Assembly: GCA_961205875.1 (NCBI GenBank)
Contig: OY540822.1
Span: 2,501-66,500, forward strand
DNA: 64,000 nt
Direction: 5' to 3'
Origin: Sialis fuliginosa
Lineage: Eukaryota; Arthropoda; Insecta; Megaloptera; Sialidae
Shown: one piece after another, positions 24,660-37,924 of the stretch
How the letters are laid out: each line of letters starts with the position of its first letter
Numbering within the stretch: position 1 is the first letter of the stretch
Notes under the pieces: model-generated
Seen by the model: the letters and a program-made list of their open reading frames with translations, nothing else
The model's database searches: none
Told to the model about the DNA's origin: nothing
Made by a program: the position numbers and the translations under genes

Positions 24660-25400
24660 AGAGTTAGAAACGTACACTGGTTTGTTCGAGAGCTGTCATA
24701 TTTAATGTTATAAAGCATAATTTGTTCATTTATTAATAAAATATTAGAAACAGTAAACAATATCAACGTTATTGTTATTGGAAAGTATAATTATTAAAAG
24801 CTACATTCTAGTTTTATTTTCAGATTTTTTGCATCAATAGTTTAGAAATTATTATTATTTTAAATCTCGTCATTTCTGTTTTTGGGTTATTAGTACACGT
24901 CCGTGTACCAAATTTTATCTTAATAAGTATTTAATATACCTACCTATTAAGAGAATGGGGTGGTTGTGACATATACGATACACAGACCGAAACCGTAAAG
25001 GTTTCTAGTTTTCTACGAAACCCTAAAAATAGCACTTTATACTTTAGGTACTAAATTCCATTCAAAAATTTGTACATATAAATATACAAAATTAAAATCA
25101 TTTTCATAATATTCTGTGTAATAACATTGAATTTTTTTGTAAATGTACAAAATACAGAAATGCATTTATTACACGGGTATTGTCGGCTTTAAGTGTATAG
25201 AATATTTTATTTATATTATTATTTTCACATACGAACGTGTCATATTTGAGGTTAGTATTTATTCAATTCATCTACAGCAATGTGATAGAAATTATCGTTA
25301 ACCAGTTTATATACAAGTAATATCGATTTTAAGAATTACCCAATTATAATTAACATATAAAAACCAGTGTACGTTTGTAACTCTAATTTAATATAAATTT
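24660..25400. other. Spacer between convergent H2A-1 and H2A-2
   Basis: No gene. Its two edges (about 24640-24690 and 25360-25400) are inverted copies of the same H2A 3' flank, showing that the two genes form an inverted duplication. A fragment of the TTTCCGTAG repeat family lies near 24880-25030 in minus orientation. Confidence 0.7.
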
Positions 25401-25416
25401 GGTCCCATGAGGGACC
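25401..25416 (-). terminator. Histone 3' stem-loop, H2A-2
   Basis: On the minus strand GGTCCCTCATGGGACC, identical to that of H2A-1, followed by a purine-rich element. Confidence 0.93.
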
Positions 25417-25448
25417 GTTTTTGTTTTTCTTTTCATTGATATTTTCAT

Positions 25449-26119
<671 letters not shown>

Positions 26120-26491
26120 ATGCCACCAAAAGTAAGCGGTAAAGCTGCCAAAAAGGCTGGTAAAGCTCAGAAAAACATCACCAAAACCGACAAGAAAAAG
26201 AAACGTAAGCGTAAGGAAAGTTACGCCATCTACATCTACAAAGTATTGAAACAAGTACATCCCGACACTGGTGTCTCGAGCAAAGCCATGAGCATCATGA
26301 ACAGCTTTGTCAACGACATTTTCGAGCGTATTGCGGCCGAATCATCTCGTCTCGCTCACTACAACAAGCGTTCTACAATCACTAGTCGGGAGATTCAAAC
26401 TGCCGTCAGACTGTTATTGCCCGGTGAACTCGCTAAACACGCTGTCAGTGAAGGCACCAAAGCCGTCACTAAATATACAAGTTCTAAATAA
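26120..26491 (+). CDS. H2B: Histone H2B (copy 1)
   Basis: A 123-residue canonical H2B. The lysine-rich tail ([20 protein letters not shown]) is followed by the [20 protein letters not shown] segment and the histone fold, and it ends [17 protein letters not shown], with the conserved ubiquitination lysine in the [10 protein letters not shown] motif. It forms the H2A-H2B dimer of the nucleosome. It diverges from H2A-2 across a 296-bp promoter. The protein is identical to H2B-2, and the DNA is nearly so, which points to recent duplication or gene conversion. Confidence 0.98.
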   Translation: MPPKVSGKAAKKAGKAQKNITKTDKKKKRKRKESYAIYIYKVLKQVHPDTGVSSKAMSIMNSFVNDIFERIAAESSRLAHYNKRSTITSREIQTAVRLLLPGELAKHAVSEGTKAVTKYTSSK

Positions 26492-26521
26492 ATTTTAACT
26501 ACATACATCAGGCTTCAGAAC

Positions 26522-26537
26522 GGCTCTTTATAGAGCC
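26522..26537 (+). terminator. Histone 3' stem-loop, H2B-1
   Basis: GGCTCTTTATAGAGCC, a 6-bp stem with a 4-base loop close to the metazoan consensus, 31 bases after the stop. Confidence 0.95.
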
Positions 26538-27285
26538 AAATTTATATCAAAATTGAGTTACAATTAACAATGGTTTAATGAATTAATATTGTATTTTTCC
26601 TGATAATATATATGAAACAGCATGACTTTCTGGAAAGTTAAAATATTTATTAAAAGTACTGGTAAATCTGATAATCTTTAATAATCAATAATTATTTAGA
26701 TCAAAGGTGCATGGGCTCAGTAGGCCCATTAATAAGCTTATATATTCTTGTTTTATGATTTTTAGGGTTACGAAGAAATCCTATTAATCTCAATTTACCG
26801 TCCGTCCTTTTCAGTAAAATATCTTTCGTTAACTATATAAGCTAGAAATTTGAAATTTTTACCAAAAATGTAAAATAATGCCATCTAGTAAAATATCATT
26901 TTCCAAGAAGGCGCTAAGGAGCTAATAAAGCTAGGGAAAAAAATATTTTTTTAGACCATGGCATGTGGCACGTTAAAATGTATAACAAAACCAGCGAAAT
27001 TTTACCCTTTTTCTTATTTCGCCGAAACTTATTTCTTTCTTACTCAAAAATGGCGCCACCAGGGGGCCAAAAGCAGTATTTTATTTTTTCCCCTCTGCCA
27101 CTAACTTGGTAACTACTGATTAAAAAAATATGGTAACGAATCTTTGGTGGGACTACCAACTAAAGTCAACAGTATAACTTTAAATTTTAGAATAATAGAG
27201 AGCGGCGTTATAGATTTTTTTAATCTGATATTTAGGCGAGTGGGGTGTCAAAATGTTGATCTCAATTGGTAGAATACAGATACTT
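26538..27285. repeat. Interspersed repeat (same family as 2525-3240)
   Basis: From about 26756 the sequence matches 2525-3240 with substitutions (for example GCTAGAAATTTGAAATTTTT). The first 200 bp are AT-rich 3' flank of H2B. No gene. Confidence 0.65.
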
Positions 27286-27287
27286 TT

Positions 27288-28260
27288 TAGGTTTCCGTAG
27301 AAAACTAGGAAACCTTATAGTTTCGCCATGTCCGTCCGTCCGTCCTCAAAAATTTTAAGCCGATTAAGATGAAATTTGGTATACAGACGAAGACTGATAA
27401 CCCAAAAACAGAAATGATAATATTTTTGAAAAAAAAATTTTTTTGGACCCCCTTTCCATAGACTGAAAAGTATTTTCAAAAAAAAAATTTCACTTAATCC
27501 ATTAAGTGGGAAATCTTTAGATAGGTCTCCTAAAATGCAATATGACATTTTGATTTTAACCCTTCAGTCACGATATAATTGCGTTCAAAGTCGTGATAAA
27601 AGCGTCCCCCCACCCTAATTTCTAAACTATCAATTTAAAAAATCTGAAAAAATTCATGAATGTAGCCTTTAATTAGTACTTCCACTGAAAATTATAACGA
27701 ACACTGTCAAAATTATTTTGGCCCCCACTCCCATTGACTGAAAAATGAACTCACAATTTTTTTTTCACTTAACCCATTGAGTGGAATGTCATTAGATAGG
27801 TCTCCCAAAATGCAACAAAACTTGTTAAATGATCTTTTGATTTTAACCCTTCAGTCACGATATATTTGCATTTAAATGTCGTTGTCAGAGCGTCCCCCCC
27901 TCCCTAATTTCTAAACTATCTATTCAAAAAATCTGAAAAAAAATCCGAATGTAGCTTTGAGTTCTTACTTTCACTGAAAATTATAACGAACACTGTCAAA
28001 ATTATTTTGGACCCCCTCCCATAGACTGAAAATTGTTCTCAAATTTTTTTTCACTTAACCCATTGAGTGGGGTATCTTTAGATAGATCTCCTAAAATGCA
28101 ACAAAAAATGTTATATGACCATTTGATTTTAACCCTTCAGTCACGATATATTTGCATTTAAATGTAATTATCAGTGCGTCCGTTGAAATAATTCTTGTTT
28201 ATAAATCGTAATGACTACGGAAACCTATCATGTGCGTGCCCAACACGCACTTGGCCATTT
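27288..28260 (+). repeat. TTTCCGTAG repeat element, copy 1
   Basis: Starts AGGTTTCCGTAGAAAACTAG with a run of TCCGTCCGTCC and ends CTACGGAAACCTATC followed by GTGCCCAACACGCACTTGGC. The interior has about three tandem modules of 250-290 bp, each containing AACCCTTCAGTCACGATATA. Other copies: 37925-39186, 49056-50012 (minus), 53257-53964 and 56556-57088. Non-coding, probably a non-autonomous transposon. Confidence 0.8.
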
Positions 28261-28374
28261 TATTTATATTATTTTCTATCTCAAAATACACCTGTTAGTG
28301 GCTCCAAACAGTCCACGTATTACGTACTTCGGAACCCTTATCTTACGGCATACACTCGTGTATGTCTTGCCCGA

Positions 28375-28937
28375 ATTATTAATTATTCTATATATTTCTC
28401 TATTGCTTGGGGTATCGTAACACTTAACAGATTCTATCCATTCGAGCGGTTCATTTTTAAAACATCAGTATATCCAATCTTATTGTATATCGAATTCGGT
28501 CTTTATAATTTTGTAATAGTATACATCTGTTGTTGATATAATACATGTCTTATCGATCATATTTACTGAGGTTTTTTAGTATGATGTGAAAAACTCGAGT
28601 TGTAGCAAATACAAACACGTATGTAAGGGTTTCTTCGTTAACTTACAATCAAACTATACTAATAATTCATGTTTAGTTCATTTTAAAATATAAAACTGAT
28701 TGTATTTTTCAAACTGTTACCTATATTTAAAGATTATATTTTATCATTTTCTTTTAAATTAATAAAAAGTATGTCGAGTTAAGGCAACGATGAGCTCCAG
28801 AAACGATCATATTCTCTACACGGTTCTGATGAACGCACGACGTTCAGTGACTTCCAACGCATAACCATTATATTATGTTTACAATTTGTAAGTGAATATA
28901 TACTTTTTACATTTATCAATTTTTCATTTAATTTAAT
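28375..28937 (+). promoter_or_regulatory. Orphan H1 promoter-like segment O1
   Basis: Matches the 560 bp upstream of the H1-1 ATG, including the shared words TTCGAGCGG, ACAAACACGTATG, GTCGAGTTAAGGCAACGATG and CACGGTTCTGATGAACGCA. It then breaks off at AATTTAATTACACTCACGG, where another repeat begins. No H1 coding sequence and no stem-loop follow. Confidence 0.75.
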
Positions 28938-30530
28938 TACACTCACGGAAAAAATTAAAGGACCACTTTTATTTTTCGAAAAAATTGCTCATTTTCAAAG
29001 TAATGCCGATAGGTCAAATATGATCCATTTTTTACTTATAGGATATGAAAATTGAAGGAAATTTTATCATCTTTTCGAATTTAGGGGTATATTTGTTTTA
29101 TTAAACTTATTATTGTGACCAAATCGCGGTTTAATAAAAAATAAAAAAATTGATTTTTTTTTGCAATTTTGAAAGATACCCACGGGGATGTTAAATTTTT
29201 TTTCTAAAATTTCAAGATAACCATTTTGTAGGAAATTTGTTCAGCTCTAAAATGCTTTTTCAAATTTGTTTTATAATTTTTTGGTGTTACGATATTCGAG
29301 TTTGAATGAAAAAAGTACCAAAAAGTTTTAAACGACCATAAAGGGCCTAATGTTAGTCGCACAGAAAAGAAAAAAAAAGAATATTAAAGCTTAAATAATC
29401 ACCTATTGTTTAGTAGCATTTATAAAATGTTTAATTTTAACTTAACTCTTCAAATACGAAGAACAAAACAGTGTTCGAATTTAAATAATCCTGTAAAAAT
29501 AACATTTTTTTAATCATAGACCTAATGTTTAAAATGTATCCAGAAATTAAGTTCTATCAAAGAATATGAAAATTAGACTTATTACCTTCTATGTGAACAA
29601 AGGTTCCAGTAAAAATCTTTTAATTTGGCTGAGAAATTGCATCTTGAATTTTTTGTTTACGTTTAGGATTTGACCGTACTTTTTATAACAAGTTTTTCTT
29701 TGGGATTTTTTTTTCGAAAAACAATCAATTTTTGAGAAAAATTGTAAGAAGGAAAAAGTTTTTCTTTCTTGTTAAAGAATATTCATAAATTTTTTCATAT
29801 GTTTTATATCAATATTATGGGATTAAATTTATTTTTAATAGGGTACTTTTTCATTCAAACTTGAATATCTTGGCATCAAAAAATGTGACAATCATTTTTT
29901 AAATAGCATTTTGAAGCTGAGAAAATTTACTTAATGATAAATATCATGGAATTTTGAAAAAAAATAATCATACATCCCCGTGTGAAACTTCCATAATTAC
30001 AAAAAATTTCAATTTTTAATTTCAGTCAACTGCGTGTGGTCATGAAAAAACGTTCAACAACATATTAAAGACTCTTGATTTCGACAGTTAAATTAATTTT
30101 CATTGAATTTTCACCGCTTATTCGTTCAAAGTAACTGAATTTTTTTGGTCCACACGTAGTTGACTAAAAAAAATTAATTATTTATTTGCAGTTATAGAAA
30201 TTTCACACGGGGATGTATGATTAATTTTTTTCAAAATTCCATGATTTAGACTGACAACTATTGAAAAGAGAATGATTAAATTATGTGATACTTGAACAAA
30301 AATTTCAGAGTGAAACCCTATTTTAATTTTAATTGTATTAAAGTGAAGAATATGTTACAAGCAAAACACATAACTAAACATAATATGCTAGATATATATG
30401 AATATGTAAGTTCTTAATATAATTATTAAATAGGATCATCTAGTTAAAAAAAGTTGTAAACATTATAGCGTATAATAGTACGTGGATGTATTTTTATTTT
30501 TTAATTGAAATACAATATTAATATTTTTAC
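28938..30530. repeat. AT-rich mobile-element debris
   Basis: Begins TACACTCACGGAAAAAATTA, a Tc1/mariner-like end at a TA. It contains an inverted repeat at about 29935-30045 / 30145-30245 around CATACATCCCCGTGTGAAA. The part from 30250 recurs at 55270-55490. No gene found. Confidence 0.6.
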
Positions 30531-31245
30531 TAACCTAACATAACAACTAAGCAGTGACGATAATAGTAAATCAAGTCGGAAAAAAATTTGCCGTCGGCGC
30601 GCTGTTTTGTAATACGCTGTCTAAACTGTTCAATATAGAACAAAATAATGTATTAAAGAATTATGTAGAATCAAAAGTTCTACAATAAAGTCCGCGACAC
30701 GATATGTCTAACTTTTATATTTAAGCCACAATGACTGCTTTTATGTTACAAAGAAAACATAAAATATTTGGGTTCTGTTTACATGGACTTAAGACCTGCA
30801 AAACATTAATCCTTATCAAAATAAATGGTTTCATCGTCATAAGTACTTAATGTAGATATAATTTGCCATTTGCAGCATCCAATTTGGTCGTATAGTTTAG
30901 AAAATATCAAAATATACATATTGGAACATATTATTCGCACGATTTTGACCGTGCGCGGGGAGCGACGAGAGAACGTGTCAACACGCTGGGTAGAACTGGC
31001 CGGTATTCTATTGATTGTCAATTGTTTATTTTGTTTTCAATAATTAACTTTTAAATTTAAATAGACCAAAAATTATTTTTACTTTTTGTTCTGATTCGTT
31101 TTTGTTAGGTAGGTAATTTAAGTGTTATTTGGTTTTTATTACATTAATAACTAATCGTGTTTGTAATTAATTCAACTATATGTTTTTTAAATCCTAAACA
31201 ATAATTCCGTAGTCCACGCGAGCGAAGCCGCGTGGGCCCAGCTAG
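30531..31245 (+). mobile_element. 5'-truncated Helitron
   Basis: The 3' end has the hairpin CCACGCG...CGCGTGG followed by CTAG (31242-31245), typical of Helitrons. The body matches 42846-43570, where a longer copy lies. The 5' ~130 bp present in that copy are absent here. No Rep-helicase, so non-autonomous. Confidence 0.8.
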
Positions 31246-31249
31246 TTTT

Positions 31250-32085
31250 TAATAAAAATTAAATATTTTTAATGTGCCATACATTTCCCCATTGCTTTGT
31301 ATGGTAACATTTAGTACAGATTCTGCCCGTTCGACCAATCGATTTTTAAAACATCAGAGTATCCAATCTCATTGTATATCAAATACAATCTTTATAATTT
31401 AGCAATATTATACATCTGTTCTTGATATAACATATGTCTAATCTACTGTATTTACTGGGATTTTTTAGTAAAATGTGAAAAACTCGACTTGTAACGAACA
31501 CAAACACGTATATGAGTGTTTTATGGTTAACTTACGATCAAACTATACTACTAATTCATGTTTAATTTATTTTAACATGTAAAACTGAATATAGTGTTCA
31601 AACTGTTACTTATTTTCAAACATTATATCTTATAATTAGCATTTAAAATAATAAAAAGTATGTCGAGTTAAGGACAAAGGTGAGATACAAAAAACGATTT
31701 TTAGAAACGGATGTTTTCTCTACATGGTTCTGATAAATATATGACGTTCTGTGACAGGTCTGTTATAATCATTGTGTACTTACAGAAAGTAAATAAATAT
31801 GTTATGTTACTCGTTATTATATGGGTGTATCTCAGCAAAGTGGGCAACTCGCTGTCCCAGGCCTAAATTTCATAAAATACGCGAATAAATATTTATATTT
31901 CAATTAATTTTGATAGATAACTACTTTATCTGTGTGCACGACATGAAGTATCTGATTTAAAAGAACTATTTTTGTATTAAAATTGTATTGTAATGTTATG
32001 TAACAATGAAATTAAATGGACCATTAGGGCTACAATAACGTTCACAAAAGAGTTTTTACAGTAATTTCTAAGGTTAAAATTTGTG
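31250..32085 (+). ncRNA. CDS-less H1-like cassette O2 (candidate)
   Basis: The H1 promoter-like sequence (about 31280-31770, with AACGAACACAAACACGTAT) is followed by GTACTTACAGAAAGTAAATA. About 200 unrelated bases come next, then AACAATGAAATTAAATGGAC, a stem-loop-like TGGACCATTAGGGCTA (32017-32032) and a downstream CAAAAGAGTT. There is no linker-histone coding region. Whether it is transcribed is unknown. Confidence 0.5.
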
Positions 32086-32089
32086 TGAC

Positions 32090-32610
32090 TGTTTTTTAGT
32101 CATTGCCTCTAATTCTTTATATATATATAACTTTTTTTGCTCAAATTTTATAGTAACGAAACCCCCGAAAATCTAATTGAATATTTTTGTTTTACTAATA
32201 AGTAAAATTTATTTTTTTAATGTTATCAGGTACTTATTTAAATAAATAAAACAGTCAAGTGCGTGTTGGGCACGAGTATATTACAATTTGTAAAAAGTGT
32301 TATTTCAAAATTTTTTTCAGGGTGGTTAAAAAAGAGCTTCAAGAAAACAAGAAATTATATTTTTCACTAAAATTTTTATACACGATATGAGAAATGGAAG
32401 TAATAGCAATTTAAATTTTAACATTCCTTAACACAAATTTTTATACCGGTCAACCTGTCCGGTTGGTGTATCTAGTGTTTATAAAAATTATCAGCAACTT
32501 AATTACCCAACGGCTACCAGTTACATAATTTGAGCCAAAAGTTTTTATTACAGAAAAAGATAGCGATGAATAAAAAAAAATAAAAAAACAGTCGCGACAT
32601 CACAGTATGA
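32090..32610. other. Intergenic sequence shared with 45430-45640
   Basis: The first 170 bp match, inverted, the flank of cassette O3. A TTTCCGTAG-family end remnant (GTGCGTGTTGGGCAC) is at about 32259. No gene. Confidence 0.6.
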
Positions 32611-32611
32611 A

Positions 32612-32815
32612 TATCCGACTAGTTATCGTAGAACGCTTGTTATCGTGGGCGAGACTAGTAGATTCGGCCGCAATCCATTCAAAAATGTCATTGACAAAAC
32701 TGTTTATGATGCTCATGGCTTTGAACCAAATTTTAGATACAACGGTAGTACAGAAAGTGCGGTCAATGCCTTGACATCTGGCGAGGATTTTTTTTCTAAA
32801 TAATTCAATATTCAA
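32612..32815 (-). pseudogene. H2B fragment 1
   Basis: On the minus strand residues [20 protein letters not shown] and [14 protein letters not shown] match the middle of H2B, with several substitutions (R to W, Y to D). They are preceded by unrelated coding-like sequence and followed by truncation before the C-terminal helix. It has no start, tail or stem-loop of its own. It lies just beyond the 3' end of H4-1, as fragment 3 does at H4-2. Confidence 0.85.
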
Positions 32816-32854
32816 ATAACGTATCAATAGTTAACTCTCTTTTGATTTATATTA

Positions 32855-32871
32855 GGCCCTTAAATAGGGCC
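32855..32871 (-). terminator. Histone 3' stem-loop, H4-1
   Basis: Minus strand GGCCCTATTTAAGGGCC, a 6-bp stem with a 5-base loop, one base longer than the consensus. The purine-rich AAAGAGAGTTAAC follows. Confidence 0.9.
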
Positions 32872-32914
32872 GTTTGTCAGTCATACATAATTCGAATCAT
32901 TGTTTGTACATAGT

Positions 32915-33883
<969 letters not shown>

Positions 33884-33903
33884 ATTACTATTAGACTTTC
33901 AAC

Positions 33904-33920
33904 GGCCCTACCTAAGGGCC
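33904..33920 (+). terminator. Histone 3' stem-loop, H3-1
   Basis: GGCCCTACCTAAGGGCC, 6-bp stem with a 5-base loop, followed by the purine-rich AAAAGAGTTAAAAC. Confidence 0.92.
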
Positions 33921-34096
33921 AAAATCTTATCAAAAAAGAGTTAAAACATAATACTATTTACAAGCTTAAGAAATACATTATTTAATCATTTATAACATAA
34001 GAAATATAGGTATAAAATAATGAAAATAAATTTATTTAGTGTGCATTATACAATTCTAAAACTATTATATTATTGGCTACCTGAAACTAACATTAA

Positions 34097-35114
34097 TCTA
34101 TATACATATAATAACATGTCCTGACTGATTCATCATCGCCCAGCCGAAACCCCTGGTCCTAGAAACGTGAAATTTTAAGGGTATCTTCCTTTTATGACGT
34201 AAACACCCACTAAGAAAGGATTTTTTGATAACCAACCCCTAAGGGGTTAAAAGAAGGTGTCAAAGTTTGTATGAAAAAAATATTTTTTGGTCGGATTTAC
34301 TTGAAACTTAAAATAAATACTCTTCAATACAAACAATGAAACATGTATTTCAGCATTTCCCAAAATTAAACCCTTAAGGGGTTGCAAGAGGGTGAAAAAG
34401 TGTGTTGAGATTTTTTTTTTTGTATTCACTCGAATGAAACTTTGCACAAATAATCTACAAGACAAATAACATTTTCGAAAATTCAACCGTAAGGGATGAC
34501 GGGGGTGTTAACTTTTTTAGATTTTGATATATTTATCTACATAACTGTTTATGATATTAAGGTAAATTTGGACAAAATAATATTCAATAAAAATACAAAT
34601 TTCGTCATTCAACCCCTAATAGCATAAGAAGGGAACGAGGATGGATTTTTGATATGTTTATCTGCATAGCTGCTTAAGTTATAAAGGTGAATTCCGGCAA
34701 AACAGTCTTCAATAAAAATAAAAATTTCGACATTCAACTCCTAATGGAAGCGGTCGACAAGGGGTGGGTTTCTGCAATTTTTAACTAACAATAAGTTCCG
34801 AGATATATACGATTTTGTATAGGTAATGAATAAAAATAAATAATTATTTAATATTTCATCCTCTGTTCGGTGGGAAAATATTACGAAGGAGGGGGTGTTA
34901 GGGGGGAAAGTAACCCCCTATCTTGCATTGGAGCCGAGATATTATACATTTTTTGACCGGATTTATTTGAAACTTAAAATAAATACTCTTCAATACAAAC
35001 AAATAATCAATAAAAAACAAATAAATAAAATTTAAATATTTCACCCCATGTCACGTATGGAGGGTTGTATTTAGTTTCGAAATCAACGCGAGCGAAGCCG
35101 CAGGTAGCAGCTAG
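34097..35114 (+). mobile_element. Non-autonomous Helitron, exact ends known
   Basis: Begins TCTATATACATATAATAAC and ends GCGAGCGAAGCCGCAGGTAG...CTAG. The paralogous empty site downstream of H3-2 (about 50341-50360, minus strand) reads AACATTAATTTTTAATA. Deleting 34097-35114 restores exactly that sequence, so the element went in between A and T without target duplication. The interior has repeats around ACTTAAAATAAATACTCTTC. No protein. Confidence 0.93.
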
Positions 35115-35318
35115 TTTTTAATATTCTTCATAATTTTACGCTTTTTTCTAGATACATGATTGATTTATCTCTAATTCACATGTTCTATTGTTTACCTATT
35201 ATTCCATAGTCATCTAGATATGTAACATGTTTCTTTTTTTACAAAAATTTAATTTAATTCAATTTGTTTACATTAAGATTTATTTTATTGTATTTTTATC
35301 ATTATTTTAAATTTAATA

Positions 35319-37789
35319 CACTGCTTGTCACAATTAGTGGGACACTTTTTCAATGTAACACAGTTTTGGTAAAAAATGTCATATTAATATGAAAATTCAT
35401 TAAAATCATTAGTATGGTGTTGTTTCAAAGCCCAAAGAGTAAAAACTTTGTGCGTGCATCGATAGCGAGTGTACAACCCTTGGAGGGGTGAAAAATGGAA
35501 AGTGACAATTTCAAGTATTGAAAAAAAAGTTTAAAACCCGTTTATTCCAAGATAATGATAAAATTCACATTAATTTTTATACGTAGAACTTATTTGAACC
35601 CTAAAGGTATAAACTATTTTTTTAAATCAATATTTAATTCTATTTTCCACCTGTTATCATCCCCTAAATTTAGGTTATTAGAAATATAGGAAAATATGGA
35701 AGAAATTTTAAAAGTCTTCAAGGGTTGTTAGAAATAATCACAATAAATATAAATTTACAATTTCAATAAAATCCAGTAATTTTCAACCACTTTTCTACCC
35801 TTTAATATTCAACCCTCTGTGTATTACAATTAATTCGAACAACCTAGGTAAAGATAAATTTTTGTAATTTACAAAATAGGTAGTAAACTGTATATACAAC
35901 GGTACTGTATGTTAAAAAACACAAATAAATTATAAGGGTAGGCATCAACCCTTAAATACTAAACCACCCCAAATAGTAGGGTAGAATATTAAATTTAAGT
36001 GTGATTTTATGAGAAATCAATTAATGCTCTTATTTGAAGATTTTTGTGAAAATTTTGTGCACCACAATTCACCCCTACGGATGTAGCTACCCTAAATTTA
36101 AAAAATATACACTTTTTTTAAAACATCGTATCTAAAAATTCAGTGGAATTTTTTTGTCATCCTTTCGTAATATAAAAGGCCGATATTTGATCTTTCTACA
36201 CCGGTAAAATTAAAACAATACACTATCAGTAACTACCCTTAAATTCTTATTTCTTAAAAATAAAATCAATTTTATTTCAATTAATATTGAAAATATAGGT
36301 ATCTATGGAAATTAATGAACAATTACGAGTTTTTCATAAGTTTGGGTCAAATTAATTCAATCGTTCTGAGATGTTGAAATTTACTAAATGTGTAGTAAAC
36401 TGTGTATACAACAGAATTGTATGTTAAAAAACACAAATAAGTTTTAAGGGTGGTCATCAACCCTTAAAAACTAAATCACCCCCAATAATAGGGTTGTAAA
36501 TTGAATTCAATTGCAATTTTATAAAAAATCAATTAAAGCTGTTATTTAACAATTTTTTTGAAAATTTTGTGCACCACAATTCACCCCTACGGATATAGGT
36601 ACCCTCAATTTAAAAAATATACACATTTTTTTAAATATGTTATCTAGACAGTCCGTGGTATTTTTGTATCATCCTTTCGTAATATAAAAGGCCGACATTT
36701 GTTCTTTCGTTACCGGTAAAATTAAAACAATACATTGTCAGAAACGTGTCAAAACGATTGGATTAATTTGAGCCAAACTCGTAAATTGTACATTAATTTC
36801 CATAGATACCTATATTTTCAATATTAATTGAAATAAAATTGATTTTATTTTTAAGAAATAAGAATTTAAGGGTAGTTACTGATAGTGTATTGTTTTAATT
36901 TTACCGGTGTAGAAAGATCAAATATCGGCCTTTTATATTACGAAAGGATGACAAAAAAATTCCACTGAATTTTTAGATACGATGTTTTAAAAAAAGTGTA
37001 TATTTTTTAAATTTAGGGTAGCTACATCCGTAGGGGTGAATTGTGGTGCACAAAATTTTCACAAAAATCTTCAAATAAGAGCATTAATTGATTTCTCATA
37101 AAATCACACTTAAATTTAATATTCTACCCTACTATTTGGGGTGGTTTAGTATTTAAGGGTTGATGCCTACCCTTATAATTTATTTGTGTTTTTTAACATA
37201 CAGTACCGTTGTATATACAGTTTACTACCTATTTTGTAAATTACAAAAATTTATCTTTACCTAGGTTGTTCGAATTAATTGTAATACACAGAGGGTTGAA
37301 TATTAAAGGGTAGAAAAGTGGTTGAAAATTACTGGATTTTATTGAAATTGTAAATTTATATTTATTGTGATTATTTCTAACAACCCTTGAAGACTTTTAA
37401 AATTTCTTCCATATTTTCCTATATTTCTAATAACCTAAATTTAGGGGATGATAACAGGTGGAAAATAGAATTAAATATTGATTTAAAAAAATAGTTTATA
37501 CCTTTAGGGTTCAAATAAGTTCTACGTATAAAAATTAATGTGAATTTTATTATTATCTTGGAATAAACGGGTTTTAAACTTTTTTTTTAATACTTGAAAT
37601 TGTCACTTTCCATTTTTCACCCCTCCAAGGGTTGTACACTCGCTATCGATGCACGCACAAAGTTTTTACTCTTTGGGCTTTGAAACAACACCATACTAAT
37701 GATTTTAATGAATTTTCATATTAATATGACATTTTTTACCAAAACTGTGTTACATTGAAAAAGTGTCCCACTAATTGTGACAAGCAGTG
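35319..37789. mobile_element. Foldback element with ~1-kb inverted arms, TA flanks
   Basis: Left arm about 35319-36372 and right arm about 36738-37789 are near-perfect inverted repeats, starting CACTGCTTGTCACAATTAGT. TA flanks both ends. The empty site in the inverted paralogous block (about 50145-50160) confirms insertion at a TA. The ~365-bp centre is a diverged extra copy of the inner arm sequence in the left-arm orientation. Tc1/mariner-like ends, no transposase. Confidence 0.92.
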
Positions 37790-37924
37790 TATTGATTTAG
37801 TGGTTAGTAGTCGTTTTCTATTTCTTCAATATCTTACACCTTCTGGTGTTTCAACAATATAAGACCTTGGCTCCTTACATTTTTCTTATACACGACATGC
37901 TGACCAAAGATATTGAGGCATTTT

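Noticed and set aside
28195-28536. 113-codon frame rich in hydrophobic residues
   Set aside because: It overlaps the end of a repeat element and the H1 promoter-like segment O1, which explain the sequence.
31200-31245. CG-rich hairpin read at first as a terminator or small RNA
   Set aside because: The hairpin plus CTAG is the standard Helitron 3' end and recurs at 35090, 40615, 43550 and 52820.
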